16,084 nucleotides of DNA from CAVAWX01 sp963592385 (GTDB taxonomy: Bacteria > Actinomycetota > Coriobacteriia > Coriobacteriales > QAMH01), in NCBI GenBank assembly GCA_963592385.1, contig CAVAWX010000041.1:1-16084 (forward strand). The letters are read 5' to 3'. Positions 8,586-14,493 of the stretch are shown piece after piece. Numbering within the stretch: position 1 is the first letter of the stretch; the number at the start of each line of letters is the position of its first letter. Under the pieces are notes generated by a model that was not told the origin of the DNA, did not search any database, and saw nothing but the letters and a program-made list of their open reading frames with translations. Both the position numbers and the translations under genes were made by a program.

Positions 8586-9047
8586 CTACAGCGCGTTGAT
8601 GTTGTCCTGGAGCACCTCGAAGCGTTCGCCGCCCGGCCCTCTGAAGAACATGATGCGCAGCTGGGTGCCGCCCTCGCCGCTCACGGTGAACAGACCCTCG
8701 CCTGCAGGCCCGAGCGGCCGGTCGAACTCCAGAGGCGGGTCGAACGGCCCGGCCTCCATCCCGACGCCCTTGCCGCGCAGGTACGCGACGAAGGCGTCCA
8801 TGTCGGCGACGCGCAAGGCGAGGTGGTTCAGGCTGGCCGCCGCCGCGTCGCACGCGCCCTTGTCGGCGCATTCGAGCAGCTCGAACGCCGTGCCCATCCC
8901 CCGCATCCACGCCATCTTCAGCGGTTTGTCGCCTTCCATGGCATCCGAGCGAAACAGCAGCTCGCAGCCGAGGACGTCGCGGTAGAACTCGATGGACTCG
9001 TCGATGTCGCGGCAGTAGATGCCCGCGTGTTGCAGTTCCAGTTTCAT
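8586..9047 (-). CDS. VOC-superfamily (glyoxalase/bleomycin-resistance fold) metalloprotein
   Basis: I place the start at the ATG at 9047, where GGAGG (complement of 9053-9057) precedes MKLELQHAGIYC. The upstream in-frame extension to 9164 runs through repeats and has no ribosome site. The product has 153 residues and two beta-alpha-beta-beta-beta modules. Likely metal ligands fit the glyoxalase I pattern: His7 (QHAGIY), Glu56 (FELLE), His75 (LNHLAL) and Glu144 (ERFEVLQ). FYRDVLG at 21-27 is the usual first-module signature. Candidate roles are a lactoylglutathione lyase-like isomerase, an epimerase, or a binding protein for the operon's substrate; an extradiol dioxygenase seems unlikely in an anaerobe. 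Its place between the Fe-S subunit and the permease argues for a role in the same pathway. Confidence 0.82.
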   Translation of the reverse strand: MKLELQHAGIYCRDIDESIEFYRDVLGCELLFRSDAMEGDKPLKMAWMRGMGTAFELLECADKGACDAAAASLNHLALRVADMDAFVAYLRGKGVGMEAGPFDPPLEFDRPLGPAGEGLFTVSGEGGTQLRIMFFRGPGGERFEVLQDNINAL

Positions 9048-9093
9048 CTTGGCCTCCGTATCCGCCGCCCGCGCAAAAGGGGGCGGGCGGCCG

Positions 9094-9140
9094 TCAGACG
9101 GGCAGGCGCGTGCCCGCATCAGACGGGCAGACGCGTGCCC
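9094..9140. repeat. 22-bp direct repeat, each copy an internal hairpin
   Basis: Copies at 9094-9115 and 9119-9140 differ at one base (period 25). Each holds GGGCA and TGCCC arms around a six-base loop. They lie in the leader just upstream of the VOC gene. The function is unknown. Confidence 0.7.
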
Positions 9141-9149
9141 AAAGGGAGT

Positions 9150-9188
9150 GGCAGGGCCGGACATGCCCAGACAGAGTCCGACCCTGCC
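9150..9188 (-). promoter_or_regulatory. Intercistronic hairpin between Fe-S subunit and VOC genes
   Basis: Thirteen-base arms (9150-9162 and 9176-9188) pair at 12 of 13 positions around a 13-base loop. It sits 26 bases after the Fe-S subunit stop on the minus strand. No T-tract follows, so it looks more like an mRNA-stabilising or processing hairpin than a terminator. A small CGCGG/CCGCG hairpin (9188-9204) abuts it. Confidence 0.5.
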
Positions 9189-9213
9189 GCGGAAATTTAC
9201 CGCGAGAGGGCGC

Positions 9214-9960
9214 CTAGCCCTGGTCGCTGGACGTGGCGGCCATGACCTCGGCCACCGTGGCGTTCTTCATCCTCAGCTCGCTGATGCAGGCCACGTCGGC
9301 GTCGAACTCGACGACGCTTTCAACATCGCCCTCGTAGACGTCGCTCGACTTGGTGCGCGGCTTCGTCAGCTGCAGCGCCTTGTCTGCGTCGTAGGGTATG
9401 AGCTGCTCTTTCGGCGGATTGGCCTTGGCGACCCAGTTGGGGCGCGTCTGGCCCGGGTCGGGCATGGTCTCGATCTGGGCGACGTCGCCGTACTTTTCCC
9501 TCAGCTCGTCGATGGGGCCGAAGTCCAGGGCGCGCATGGGGCACGACGCGACGCAGATGGGCAGCTCGCCTTTCTCCAGGCGGTCGATGCACATGGTGCA
9601 CTTGCTCATCTTGGTGCCGGGGTCGTCGCTCGCGAACTTGGGCGCGCCGTAGGGGCAGGCCGCAAAGCAGTTGCGGTCGCCTTGGCACTTGTCCGAGTCG
9701 ACGAGGACGGCTCCGTACTCATCCTCCTTGAAGATGGCGCCGTGCTCGCACGCGGGGATGCAGACGGGGTTGTCGCAGTGCCCGCAGTTGAAGGCCAGGA
9801 TGCCGATGGAGGTGTTGGGGAACCTCCCCTTCTCCCACATGTAGACGCTCATCCACTTCTCGGGGCCGGGCGCTATGTCGTACCAGTCCTTGCAGGCCAC
9901 AGAGCACGCCTTGCAGCCGTAGCAGCGGCTCTGGTCGAAGAAGAATCCGTACTGGGTCAT
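9214..9960 (-). CDS. DmsB/NrfC-like four-cluster ferredoxin subunit of a molybdoenzyme
   Basis: The 248-residue protein begins two bases after the catalytic subunit's stop; its ribosome site (AAAGGTAGG) lies in that gene's end, so translation is probably coupled. Four cysteine motifs are visible: Cys13, 16, 19 and 23; Cys59, 62, 67 and 71; a third at 92-102; and Cys121, 124, 136 and 140. The third motif is CQGDRNCFAACP, with Asp95 where relatives have Cys (CxGCRxC). The GAC codon (complement of 9676-9678) differs from either Cys codon at two or more bases, so a single miscall does not explain it. The C-terminal part beyond 150 is longer than in DmsB (about 205 residues) and has no motif I recognise. 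There is no signal or membrane span, so it is a cytoplasmic electron-transfer subunit. Confidence 0.92.
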   Translation of the reverse strand: MTQYGFFFDQSRCYGCKACSVACKDWYDIAPGPEKWMSVYMWEKGRFPNTSIGILAFNCGHCDNPVCIPACEHGAIFKEDEYGAVLVDSDKCQGDRNCFAACPYGAPKFASDDPGTKMSKCTMCIDRLEKGELPICVASCPMRALDFGPIDELREKYGDVAQIETMPDPGQTRPNWVAKANPPKEQLIPYDADKALQLTKPRTKSSDVYEGDVESVVEFDADVACISELRMKNATVAEVMAATSSDQG

Positions 9961-9962
9961 GG

Positions 9963-12461
9963 CTATCTACCTACCTTTCTGATCTCCACCAGGCCGGCCG
10001 TGAGCAGGGCGCCGACGATGTGCGGGAGATGGGTGTCGCCGATGAGCAGGTTGCAGTTGCCCGCGGTGTCGATGCCGTAGGGCATGAGCTTGGATTTACG
10101 CTCGTTGTCGAACTCGGACCACTCGCCATGGGCGATCGAGACGGTGCCCGGCAGCAGCTTCGAGGAGACGTACGCGGTAATCTCGACCTCGCCGTACTGG
10201 TTGTAGACCAAGACGCGGTCGCCTGTCTTGATCCCGCGGTCTGCCGCGTCGGCCGGCGACATGCGCACCATGTGCTCGTAGCAGTCGCCTTTCAGCCAGG
10301 GGTTGTGGTCGTTGGCGGAATGCTGGCGATACGTCGACACCGGCGTGACCATCGAAAGCGGGTAGGCCTGCGTCCAGGAGTGGTAGTAGCTGTCGTTGGC
10401 GGGCTCGTCTTGGTAGGTGGGCTGCCAACGCGGATAGGGGTCGTAGTGCCCGCCGTAGCGCGTCTTGGTCAGGTCGGTCTCCTTGACGTAGCTGCTCTCG
10501 AACTCGATCTTGCCGGAGGGCGTCTTGAACGGCGAGCGCCCCCACTCGACGGTGTTCTTGAAGGGGTAGAACCACTCGCCCGGCTCGCCCGGGACGCGCA
10601 CGATGGGCATCTTCTGGAATTCTTCCCACGAAGGCGGGTCGAAGTCGTAGTAGGCCAAAGCGCCCGTCTCGTCTTTTGCCCATTCCTCGTAGGCGGGCTT
10701 GTAGATGCGCTCGACGACCTGCTCGTCCCAGTCGCGCCAGTCCGTCACGTCGAGCATCTTGGGGTTGTACTTCTCGGCAAAGCCCAGACGCCGCGCGAGC
10801 TCCATCCACACCCAGTCCTTGGGGCGGATCTCGCCGGGCGGGTTGATGCCTTTGCCCGCGAAGAGGAAGTAGTTCATCATGCCCGACGGCGAGCCCCAGA
10901 AGCGGTTGATGCCGAAGAAGTGCATGTCCGTCGACTCGAACTGGATGACCGGGGAGGGCAAGACGATGTCGAGGAACTCCATGGAAGGTTGGTCGTCGAA
11001 GTACTGCCAGCCCCAGGAGAACTCCATGTTGGCGAAGCCCTTCATGCGCTTGGCCACGTTGTGCTGGTTGTTGATGTAGTTGTTGGGGATGATGGCCATC
11101 TTCAGGCAGGGCAGCGGGCTTTCGGGCGGGCAGCCGATGCGCTGGCGGAACTCGTCTTCGTCGATCTCGCCGGCGGCGTAGAGCTTCTGGCAGTGCATGA
11201 GCTCGGTGACCTTGTTGTTGTTGTTGGTGATGGGGTTCACCACATCGCCTTTCACCTGGCCGGTGTCGGGCACCGGGGCAAACAGGCGCGGCTGGGTGAC
11301 GAGGGAGGCCCCGCCGCCCTCGCAGCCGCCCGGGATGGACAGGTTGCCCGTCATCGCCTGGAGCAGCATGGCGACGGCCGCCGCGTAGTCGCCCAGGTTG
11401 CGCTTGGAGACGCCGTACATCTGCTGGAGATGGACGGGCTTCATGGAGGCGTAGTAGCGCGCGAACTCGCGGATCGTCTCGGCCGGGATGCCGCATATGG
11501 GCTCTGCCCACTCGGGCGTGTGCTCGACGCCGTCCACCTCGCCGACGATGTAGCTACGCCACTGCTCGAAGCCGTCGGGCTCGACCCACTGGGCCACGTA
11601 GTCGTGGTCGTAGAGGTCCTCGGTGTAGAGGACGTGGGCCACGGCCAGCCCGAACGCCGTGTCGGTGCCCGGGCGAATGGGGATCCACTGCGCGCCCAGG
11701 ACCTCTGCCGAGACGTTGTAGACGGGGTCGATGAGGATGAACTTGCAGCCGCGCTCCTGGGCGAGCTTCATGTAGTAGGGCACGTGCCCGAACCACGCGA
11801 CCATCGGGTCGAAGCCCCACAAGACCACGAGCTTGGAGTTCAGCAGGTCGGGCGCCTCGAAGCCGGGAAACGCGTCGGAGGTGCCCTTGATCAGGCAGTC
11901 CGTCAGGCGCACGCCCAGATGGAAGTCCTCGGCCGCCGCGCCGCCGGACGTCGAGTGGTCGCCCCAGCCGGTGATGGTGCCCGGCATGTAGGACGCGAAC
12001 GGGAAATCGGAGCTCTCGAACGCGACGTAGTAGCAGTAGTACAGCCAGGGATGGTCGGGGTTTTCCTTTGCCATCGTGCGCATCTTGTCGGCGATGGTGT
12101 CGAGGGCCTCGTCCCAGGATATGCGCTCGAAATGCCCTCTGCCGCTGCCCTTCTTCCCCACGCGCTTCATGGGGTAGAGCAGGCGTTTCTCCGAGTAGAG
12201 CTCCTGGCGCCACGCATGCCCCATGGGGCAGGCGCGGGCTTGCAGCATGCCGGTCTGCACCGCGTTCTCGTCGTCGTCTTCACGCGCGATCCCGCGGTTC
12301 ACGGAATCGTCCGGCTCGATGGAGACGATCTTGCCGTCCTTGACGCCGCACTTGATCAGGCATGTGGCGTCCCAGCAACCGTTGTTGTGGCATGTCGTGT
12401 AGAAGTACTCGACATCCTCGTGACGCTTGCTGAACTTGTCGACTATCGATTCTCTTGACAT
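9963..12461 (-). CDS. Cytoplasmic molybdopterin (DMSO reductase family) oxidoreductase, catalytic subunit
   Basis: The 832-residue protein starts at the ATG at 12461 behind GGAGGAGG (complement of 12466-12473). N-terminal cysteines that would hold the proximal [4Fe-4S] cluster are Cys24, Cys29, Cys34 (also Cys38) and Cys78 in ARACPMG. Family marks follow: RLLYPMKRVG and FERISWDEALD, VVLWGFDP, FILIDPVYN, IRPGTDTAF, and a C-terminal cofactor-binding barrel (MVRMSPADAADRGIKTGDRV, then ALLTAGLVEIRK). The likely Mo-ligand region is DHSTSGGAAAEDFHLG (168-183), where a Ser would bind the metal; I could not fix which. No twin-arginine signal is present, unlike DmsA. Overall it recalls the pyrogallol transhydroxylase/catechol dehydroxylase branch, as does the partner subunit, but the substrate is not determined. 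It leads the operon 12461-7382. Confidence 0.9.
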   Translation of the reverse strand: MSRESIVDKFSKRHEDVEYFYTTCHNNGCWDATCLIKCGVKDGKIVSIEPDDSVNRGIAREDDDENAVQTGMLQARACPMGHAWRQELYSEKRLLYPMKRVGKKGSGRGHFERISWDEALDTIADKMRTMAKENPDHPWLYYCYYVAFESSDFPFASYMPGTITGWGDHSTSGGAAAEDFHLGVRLTDCLIKGTSDAFPGFEAPDLLNSKLVVLWGFDPMVAWFGHVPYYMKLAQERGCKFILIDPVYNVSAEVLGAQWIPIRPGTDTAFGLAVAHVLYTEDLYDHDYVAQWVEPDGFEQWRSYIVGEVDGVEHTPEWAEPICGIPAETIREFARYYASMKPVHLQQMYGVSKRNLGDYAAAVAMLLQAMTGNLSIPGGCEGGGASLVTQPRLFAPVPDTGQVKGDVVNPITNNNNKVTELMHCQKLYAAGEIDEDEFRQRIGCPPESPLPCLKMAIIPNNYINNQHNVAKRMKGFANMEFSWGWQYFDDQPSMEFLDIVLPSPVIQFESTDMHFFGINRFWGSPSGMMNYFLFAGKGINPPGEIRPKDWVWMELARRLGFAEKYNPKMLDVTDWRDWDEQVVERIYKPAYEEWAKDETGALAYYDFDPPSWEEFQKMPIVRVPGEPGEWFYPFKNTVEWGRSPFKTPSGKIEFESSYVKETDLTKTRYGGHYDPYPRWQPTYQDEPANDSYYHSWTQAYPLSMVTPVSTYRQHSANDHNPWLKGDCYEHMVRMSPADAADRGIKTGDRVLVYNQYGEVEITAYVSSKLLPGTVSIAHGEWSEFDNERKSKLMPYGIDTAGNCNLLIGDTHLPHIVGALLTAGLVEIRKVGR

Positions 12462-12552
12462 AGTTCCTCCTCCTCACTACCTCTCTCGTTACCGTGCCTC
12501 TCTTTGACGTGCCGTTGCGCGCCCAAATTTCGCGACGCGCCCCTCGATGCAG

Positions 12553-12581
12553 ATTCTGGGTGCGGCCCGATGCGGGCGCAA
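12553..12581 (-). promoter_or_regulatory. Weak promoter candidate for the molybdoenzyme operon
   Basis: On the minus strand TTGCGC (complement of 12576-12581) and CAGAAT (complement of 12553-12558) are 17 bases apart. Matches to the consensus are poor (3/6 and 4/6), as expected for an activated promoter. The perfect palindrome at 12592-12614 would be centred near -57 of the predicted start. Confidence 0.28.
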
Positions 12582-12591
12582 AGCGTGTTTC

Positions 12592-12614
12592 CGTTTCCGG
12601 TGAAAGCGGAAACG
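12592..12614. promoter_or_regulatory. Palindrome 1 (CGTTTCCG-N7-CGGAAACG), candidate operator
   Basis: Perfect 8-bp inverted arms (12592-12599 and 12607-12614) flank a seven-base spacer in the region between the divergent molybdoenzyme operon and Fic-like regulator genes. A second CCGTTT-like half lies just upstream (TTTCCGTTTCC at 12588-12598). The symmetry and position are typical of a dimeric regulator's binding site. Confidence 0.55.
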
Positions 12615-12628
12615 TTATGGCCGCGTTT

Positions 12629-12657
12629 CATGTCGGAAAAGCCATATTCCCGACATG
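12629..12657. promoter_or_regulatory. Palindrome 2 (CATGTCGG-N13-CCGACATG), candidate operator
   Basis: Perfect 8-bp arms (12629-12636 and 12650-12657) surround a 13-base spacer, and two more pairs (GAA/TTC) form if one C bulges. It lies 14 bases from palindrome 1 but has a different sequence, so it could bind a different factor or be a transcript hairpin. Confidence 0.5.
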
Positions 12658-12705
12658 TTCGCCATGCCTTCGTGTGAACTTTGCCCCCGACTTTCGGCTC
12701 TGCGG

Positions 12706-12711
12706 TATAGT
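12706..12711 (+). promoter_or_regulatory. TATAGT -10 candidate for the Fic-like regulator gene
   Basis: TATAGT lies 37 bases before the regulator's ATG. No good -35 is found at 16-18 bases; the nearest TTGCCC (12681-12686) is 19 bases away. Both palindromes are upstream of it. Confidence 0.35.
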
Positions 12712-12748
12712 TGGAGAAGAGAAAGAGAAGCGATCTTGAGGGAGATCC

Positions 12749-13918
12749 ATGGACTATTTCAAGTCGTTTTCCGCCAAAACGCAGGCAGCGTTTTACAAGG
12801 CGGAAGCGGAGATGATTCGCTTTGCCGAAAAGGCCGAGGCGCTGCCGTATGCCGGGCACCTGCGCAACACCCTGCTCGCCATCGACGCCGTGTTCGCCGT
12901 CCGCATGGCCCACGACGTCTCGCTGCCGGCCGTGCCCCTGATCGTCGCCCACGACGTCGCGGGATGGAAATACGACGGCGACATGAGGCGCTGCATAGGC
13001 GCAATCGGGGAGATGTTCCATCTGCCCGAGGGGCTCGACGAGGTCGCCGTCGAGGCAGAGCGCTACATACATGCGTTGCAATGGACCTCGCAGGTGGCCG
13101 CGCCGGGCTTCGTGTCCACGCCCGCGACCCTGGTGCAGTTGAACAAGATGCTCGTCGGCGACGCGGGCACGGGCAAGGGCAAGGGCAAGGACGCGGCGGC
13201 AGATGAATTCCGCAGCGCCTACCTGCCGGGCAGGAAAGGATTCGAGCCCGACGGCATATCCGATGCGGTCAAGCAGCTGTGCACGTTTTGCAACGGCGAC
13301 TACTTCTCCCCTCTCGGCCAGGCCTCCGTCATCCACCACGCCGTCGAGCGCATCGCGCCGTTTGACGACATGGTGGACAGGACGGGGCTGCTTTTCGCCT
13401 TCATCCCCATGTTCAGGCGCGGGCTGTTCTCGAACAAGCTCGTCGTCCCCATATGCTGGGGCGCGTCGCTCGAGCGCGACTACAGGAATACCCTCAAGGA
13501 GGCGAGCCGCGAAGAGGAGGACAGCGACGATTACGCCCTCTGCCGGGAGAGGTGGGCCGCCTACAACGCGCGCAACACGTCCATGGCCGTGATGGTCGCC
13601 GACATGTTCTTGCAGCGCGTCGAGAAGATGCGCGCGAGCTGGCGGCAGCGGGGCCTGAAGATATCCGCGAACTCCGCGACCGAGAAGCTGCTCGACCTCT
13701 TCCTCGCCATACCGCAGCTGTCCATCAGGCATGCCGCAGACCGCATCGGCAAGAGCTACGGCGCCACGAACGAGGCCATGCACCAGCTCGTGAAGGCCGA
13801 GGTCATCGAGGAAGTGCCCATCGACAACAGGGAGCGCATCTTCATCTGCACGCAGTCCGCCGAGCTTATCGCGGGGTTCGTGGAGGGCCTGGAGCACATC
13901 GGGGAAAGGGTGCAGTAG
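12749..13918 (+). CDS. Degenerate Fic-fold protein with C-terminal winged helix, probable transcriptional regulator
   Basis: The 389-residue protein starts at the ATG at 12749 with GAGGGAG four bases upstream. Residues about 153-250 follow the Fic domain layout: FRSAYLPG near 155, then VIHHAVERIAPFDDMVDRTGLL, a following helix, LVVPICWGASLERDYRNTL near 231-249. This parallels the Fic pattern xHxxFExIHPFxDGNGRxGRLL through the YxxxL end. The catalytic HPFx(D/E)GNGR becomes APFDDMVDR (203-211): the His, Gly, Asn and Gly are replaced and only Pro, Phe and Arg remain, so AMP transfer is not expected. Residues about 312-369 form a winged helix (LSIRHAADRIGKSYGATNEAMHQLVKA as the helix-turn-helix, with RERIFICT as the wing). 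A Lys/Gly-rich loop (142-148) separates the N-terminal helical region. It is divergent from the molybdoenzyme operon, which suggests local control. Confidence 0.78.
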   Translation: MDYFKSFSAKTQAAFYKAEAEMIRFAEKAEALPYAGHLRNTLLAIDAVFAVRMAHDVSLPAVPLIVAHDVAGWKYDGDMRRCIGAIGEMFHLPEGLDEVAVEAERYIHALQWTSQVAAPGFVSTPATLVQLNKMLVGDAGTGKGKGKDAAADEFRSAYLPGRKGFEPDGISDAVKQLCTFCNGDYFSPLGQASVIHHAVERIAPFDDMVDRTGLLFAFIPMFRRGLFSNKLVVPICWGASLERDYRNTLKEASREEEDSDDYALCRERWAAYNARNTSMAVMVADMFLQRVEKMRASWRQRGLKISANSATEKLLDLFLAIPQLSIRHAADRIGKSYGATNEAMHQLVKAEVIEEVPIDNRERIFICTQSAELIAGFVEGLEHIGERVQ

Positions 13919-13948
13919 GGCGCCGGGTGCCGGGAGGTTTGCGCGCGC

Positions 13949-13980
13949 AAAAAAGGCGCCGGCCATTTTCGACCGGCGCC
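13949..13980 (-). terminator. Intrinsic terminator of the 75-residue gene
   Basis: Read on the minus strand, a perfect 8-bp GC stem (GGCGCCGG with CCGGCGCC) and a ten-base loop are followed at once by TTTTTT. It lies 58 bases after the minus-strand small gene. On the plus strand there is no T-tract, so it serves the small gene rather than the regulator, though it may hinder both directions. Confidence 0.85.
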
Positions 13981-14038
13981 GGGGGTGCGCGGTGCTGCGC
14001 CCTGTTTTCCAGGCCTTGCCTGCTGCGCCCTGCTTTTT

Positions 14039-14266
14039 TTACGCCTTGCCGGTGGAGTCGTCGTGAAAGTTGGAGTAGCCGCCCACGGCGTTTGCGTTGA
14101 AGCGCCCCTCGGTCTTGGAGAAAAAGACCTGGGTCGTCATCAGGTCCTTGATGGTGGCGCCCACGGCGGCCATCGCCTCCTTCTGGCTTTTCCCCTCGTC
14201 GATATAGGTGTTGAGCACTTCGGCCTTCTTCACCGATTCAAGAGCCATGAATTCCGCGCGATCCAT
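14039..14266 (-). CDS. Small 75-residue hypothetical protein, HTH-like
   Basis: The start at 14266 follows AAGGGGG (ribosome site) and a good promoter, and a clear terminator ends the transcript, so this is a real single-gene unit. The sequence is mostly helical and charged in its first two thirds. Residues about 19-48 (VLNTYIDEGKSQKEAMAAVG, then TIKDLMTTQVFF) have the spacing of a helix-turn-helix or a small helical hairpin. The C-terminal Gly/Asn-rich stretch (NANAVGGYSNFHDD) is probably flexible. I do not recognise the family. It has no signal peptide or membrane span. It could be a small DNA-binding protein, but that is a guess. Confidence 0.72.
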   Translation of the reverse strand: MDRAEFMALESVKKAEVLNTYIDEGKSQKEAMAAVGATIKDLMTTQVFFSKTEGRFNANAVGGYSNFHDDSTGKA

Positions 14267-14331
14267 TGTCTACCCCCTTCTCTCGACAGACGCCCCGAGG
14301 AGGCGTGCGCCTCGAGGCATTTCGCGTGAAA

Positions 14332-14359
14332 AGTATAGGGGCAGCGGGCGCCACGCCAA
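14332..14359 (-). promoter_or_regulatory. Promoter of the 75-residue gene (TTGGCG-N16-TATACT)
   Basis: On the minus strand a -35 of TTGGCG (complement of 14354-14359) and a -10 of TATACT (complement of 14332-14337) are 16 bases apart. The predicted start is about 58 bases before the ATG at 14266. The leader holds the palindrome GCCTCGAGGC (14310-14319). The 11-mer TTTCCGTTTCC (14366-14376), also found beside palindrome 1, is just upstream of the -35. Confidence 0.62.
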
Positions 14360-14493
14360 AGGACATTTCCGTTTCCTCCAAGTCCGAAAACAACGGCGTG
14401 GAGCTGCGCAGAAATGCGGGGCATGCGCCGCCGTGCAGGTGGGGTGCGGGGATGCGCGCGGCGCGCGGGGCGCGGCGCGGAAGAAGGCTCTTT
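14360..14493. other. GC-rich stretch between hypE and the small gene
   Basis: Apart from the 11-mer at 14366-14376, this stretch shows only GC-rich runs (GCGCGG repeats at 14456-14480) downstream of the hypE stop. I see no T-tract terminator for hypE and no coding sequence that I would trust. Confidence 0.4.

Noticed and set aside
8586..9047. VOC protein as an oxygen-dependent extradiol dioxygenase
   Set aside because: The protein is short (two modules only), its ligand set fits glyoxalase I, and the setting is that of an anaerobe with a molybdoenzyme.
9094..9140. Repeats as a CRISPR array
   Set aside because: There are only two copies with a three-base separation, no spacers and no cas genes.
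10020..12458. An 812-residue open frame on the plus strand opposite the molybdoenzyme
   Set aside because: It mirrors the real gene in the opposite strand, is dominated by Val/Gly/Arg/His, and shows no ribosome site or family motif.
9963..12461. Tat-exported DMSO reductase
   Set aside because: The N-terminus has no twin-arginine motif or hydrophobic segment before the cluster cysteines, and no DmsC-like anchor gene is present.
12443..13966. A 507-residue minus-strand frame opposite the Fic-like regulator
   Set aside because: It overlaps the start of the molybdoenzyme gene and the intergenic palindromes, and has no recognisable domain. The plus-strand frame has Fic and winged-helix patterns and a ribosome site.
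13949..13980. Hairpin as terminator of the plus-strand regulator gene
   Set aside because: The A-run precedes the stem on the plus strand; the T-run follows it only on the minus strand, so it belongs to the 75-residue gene.
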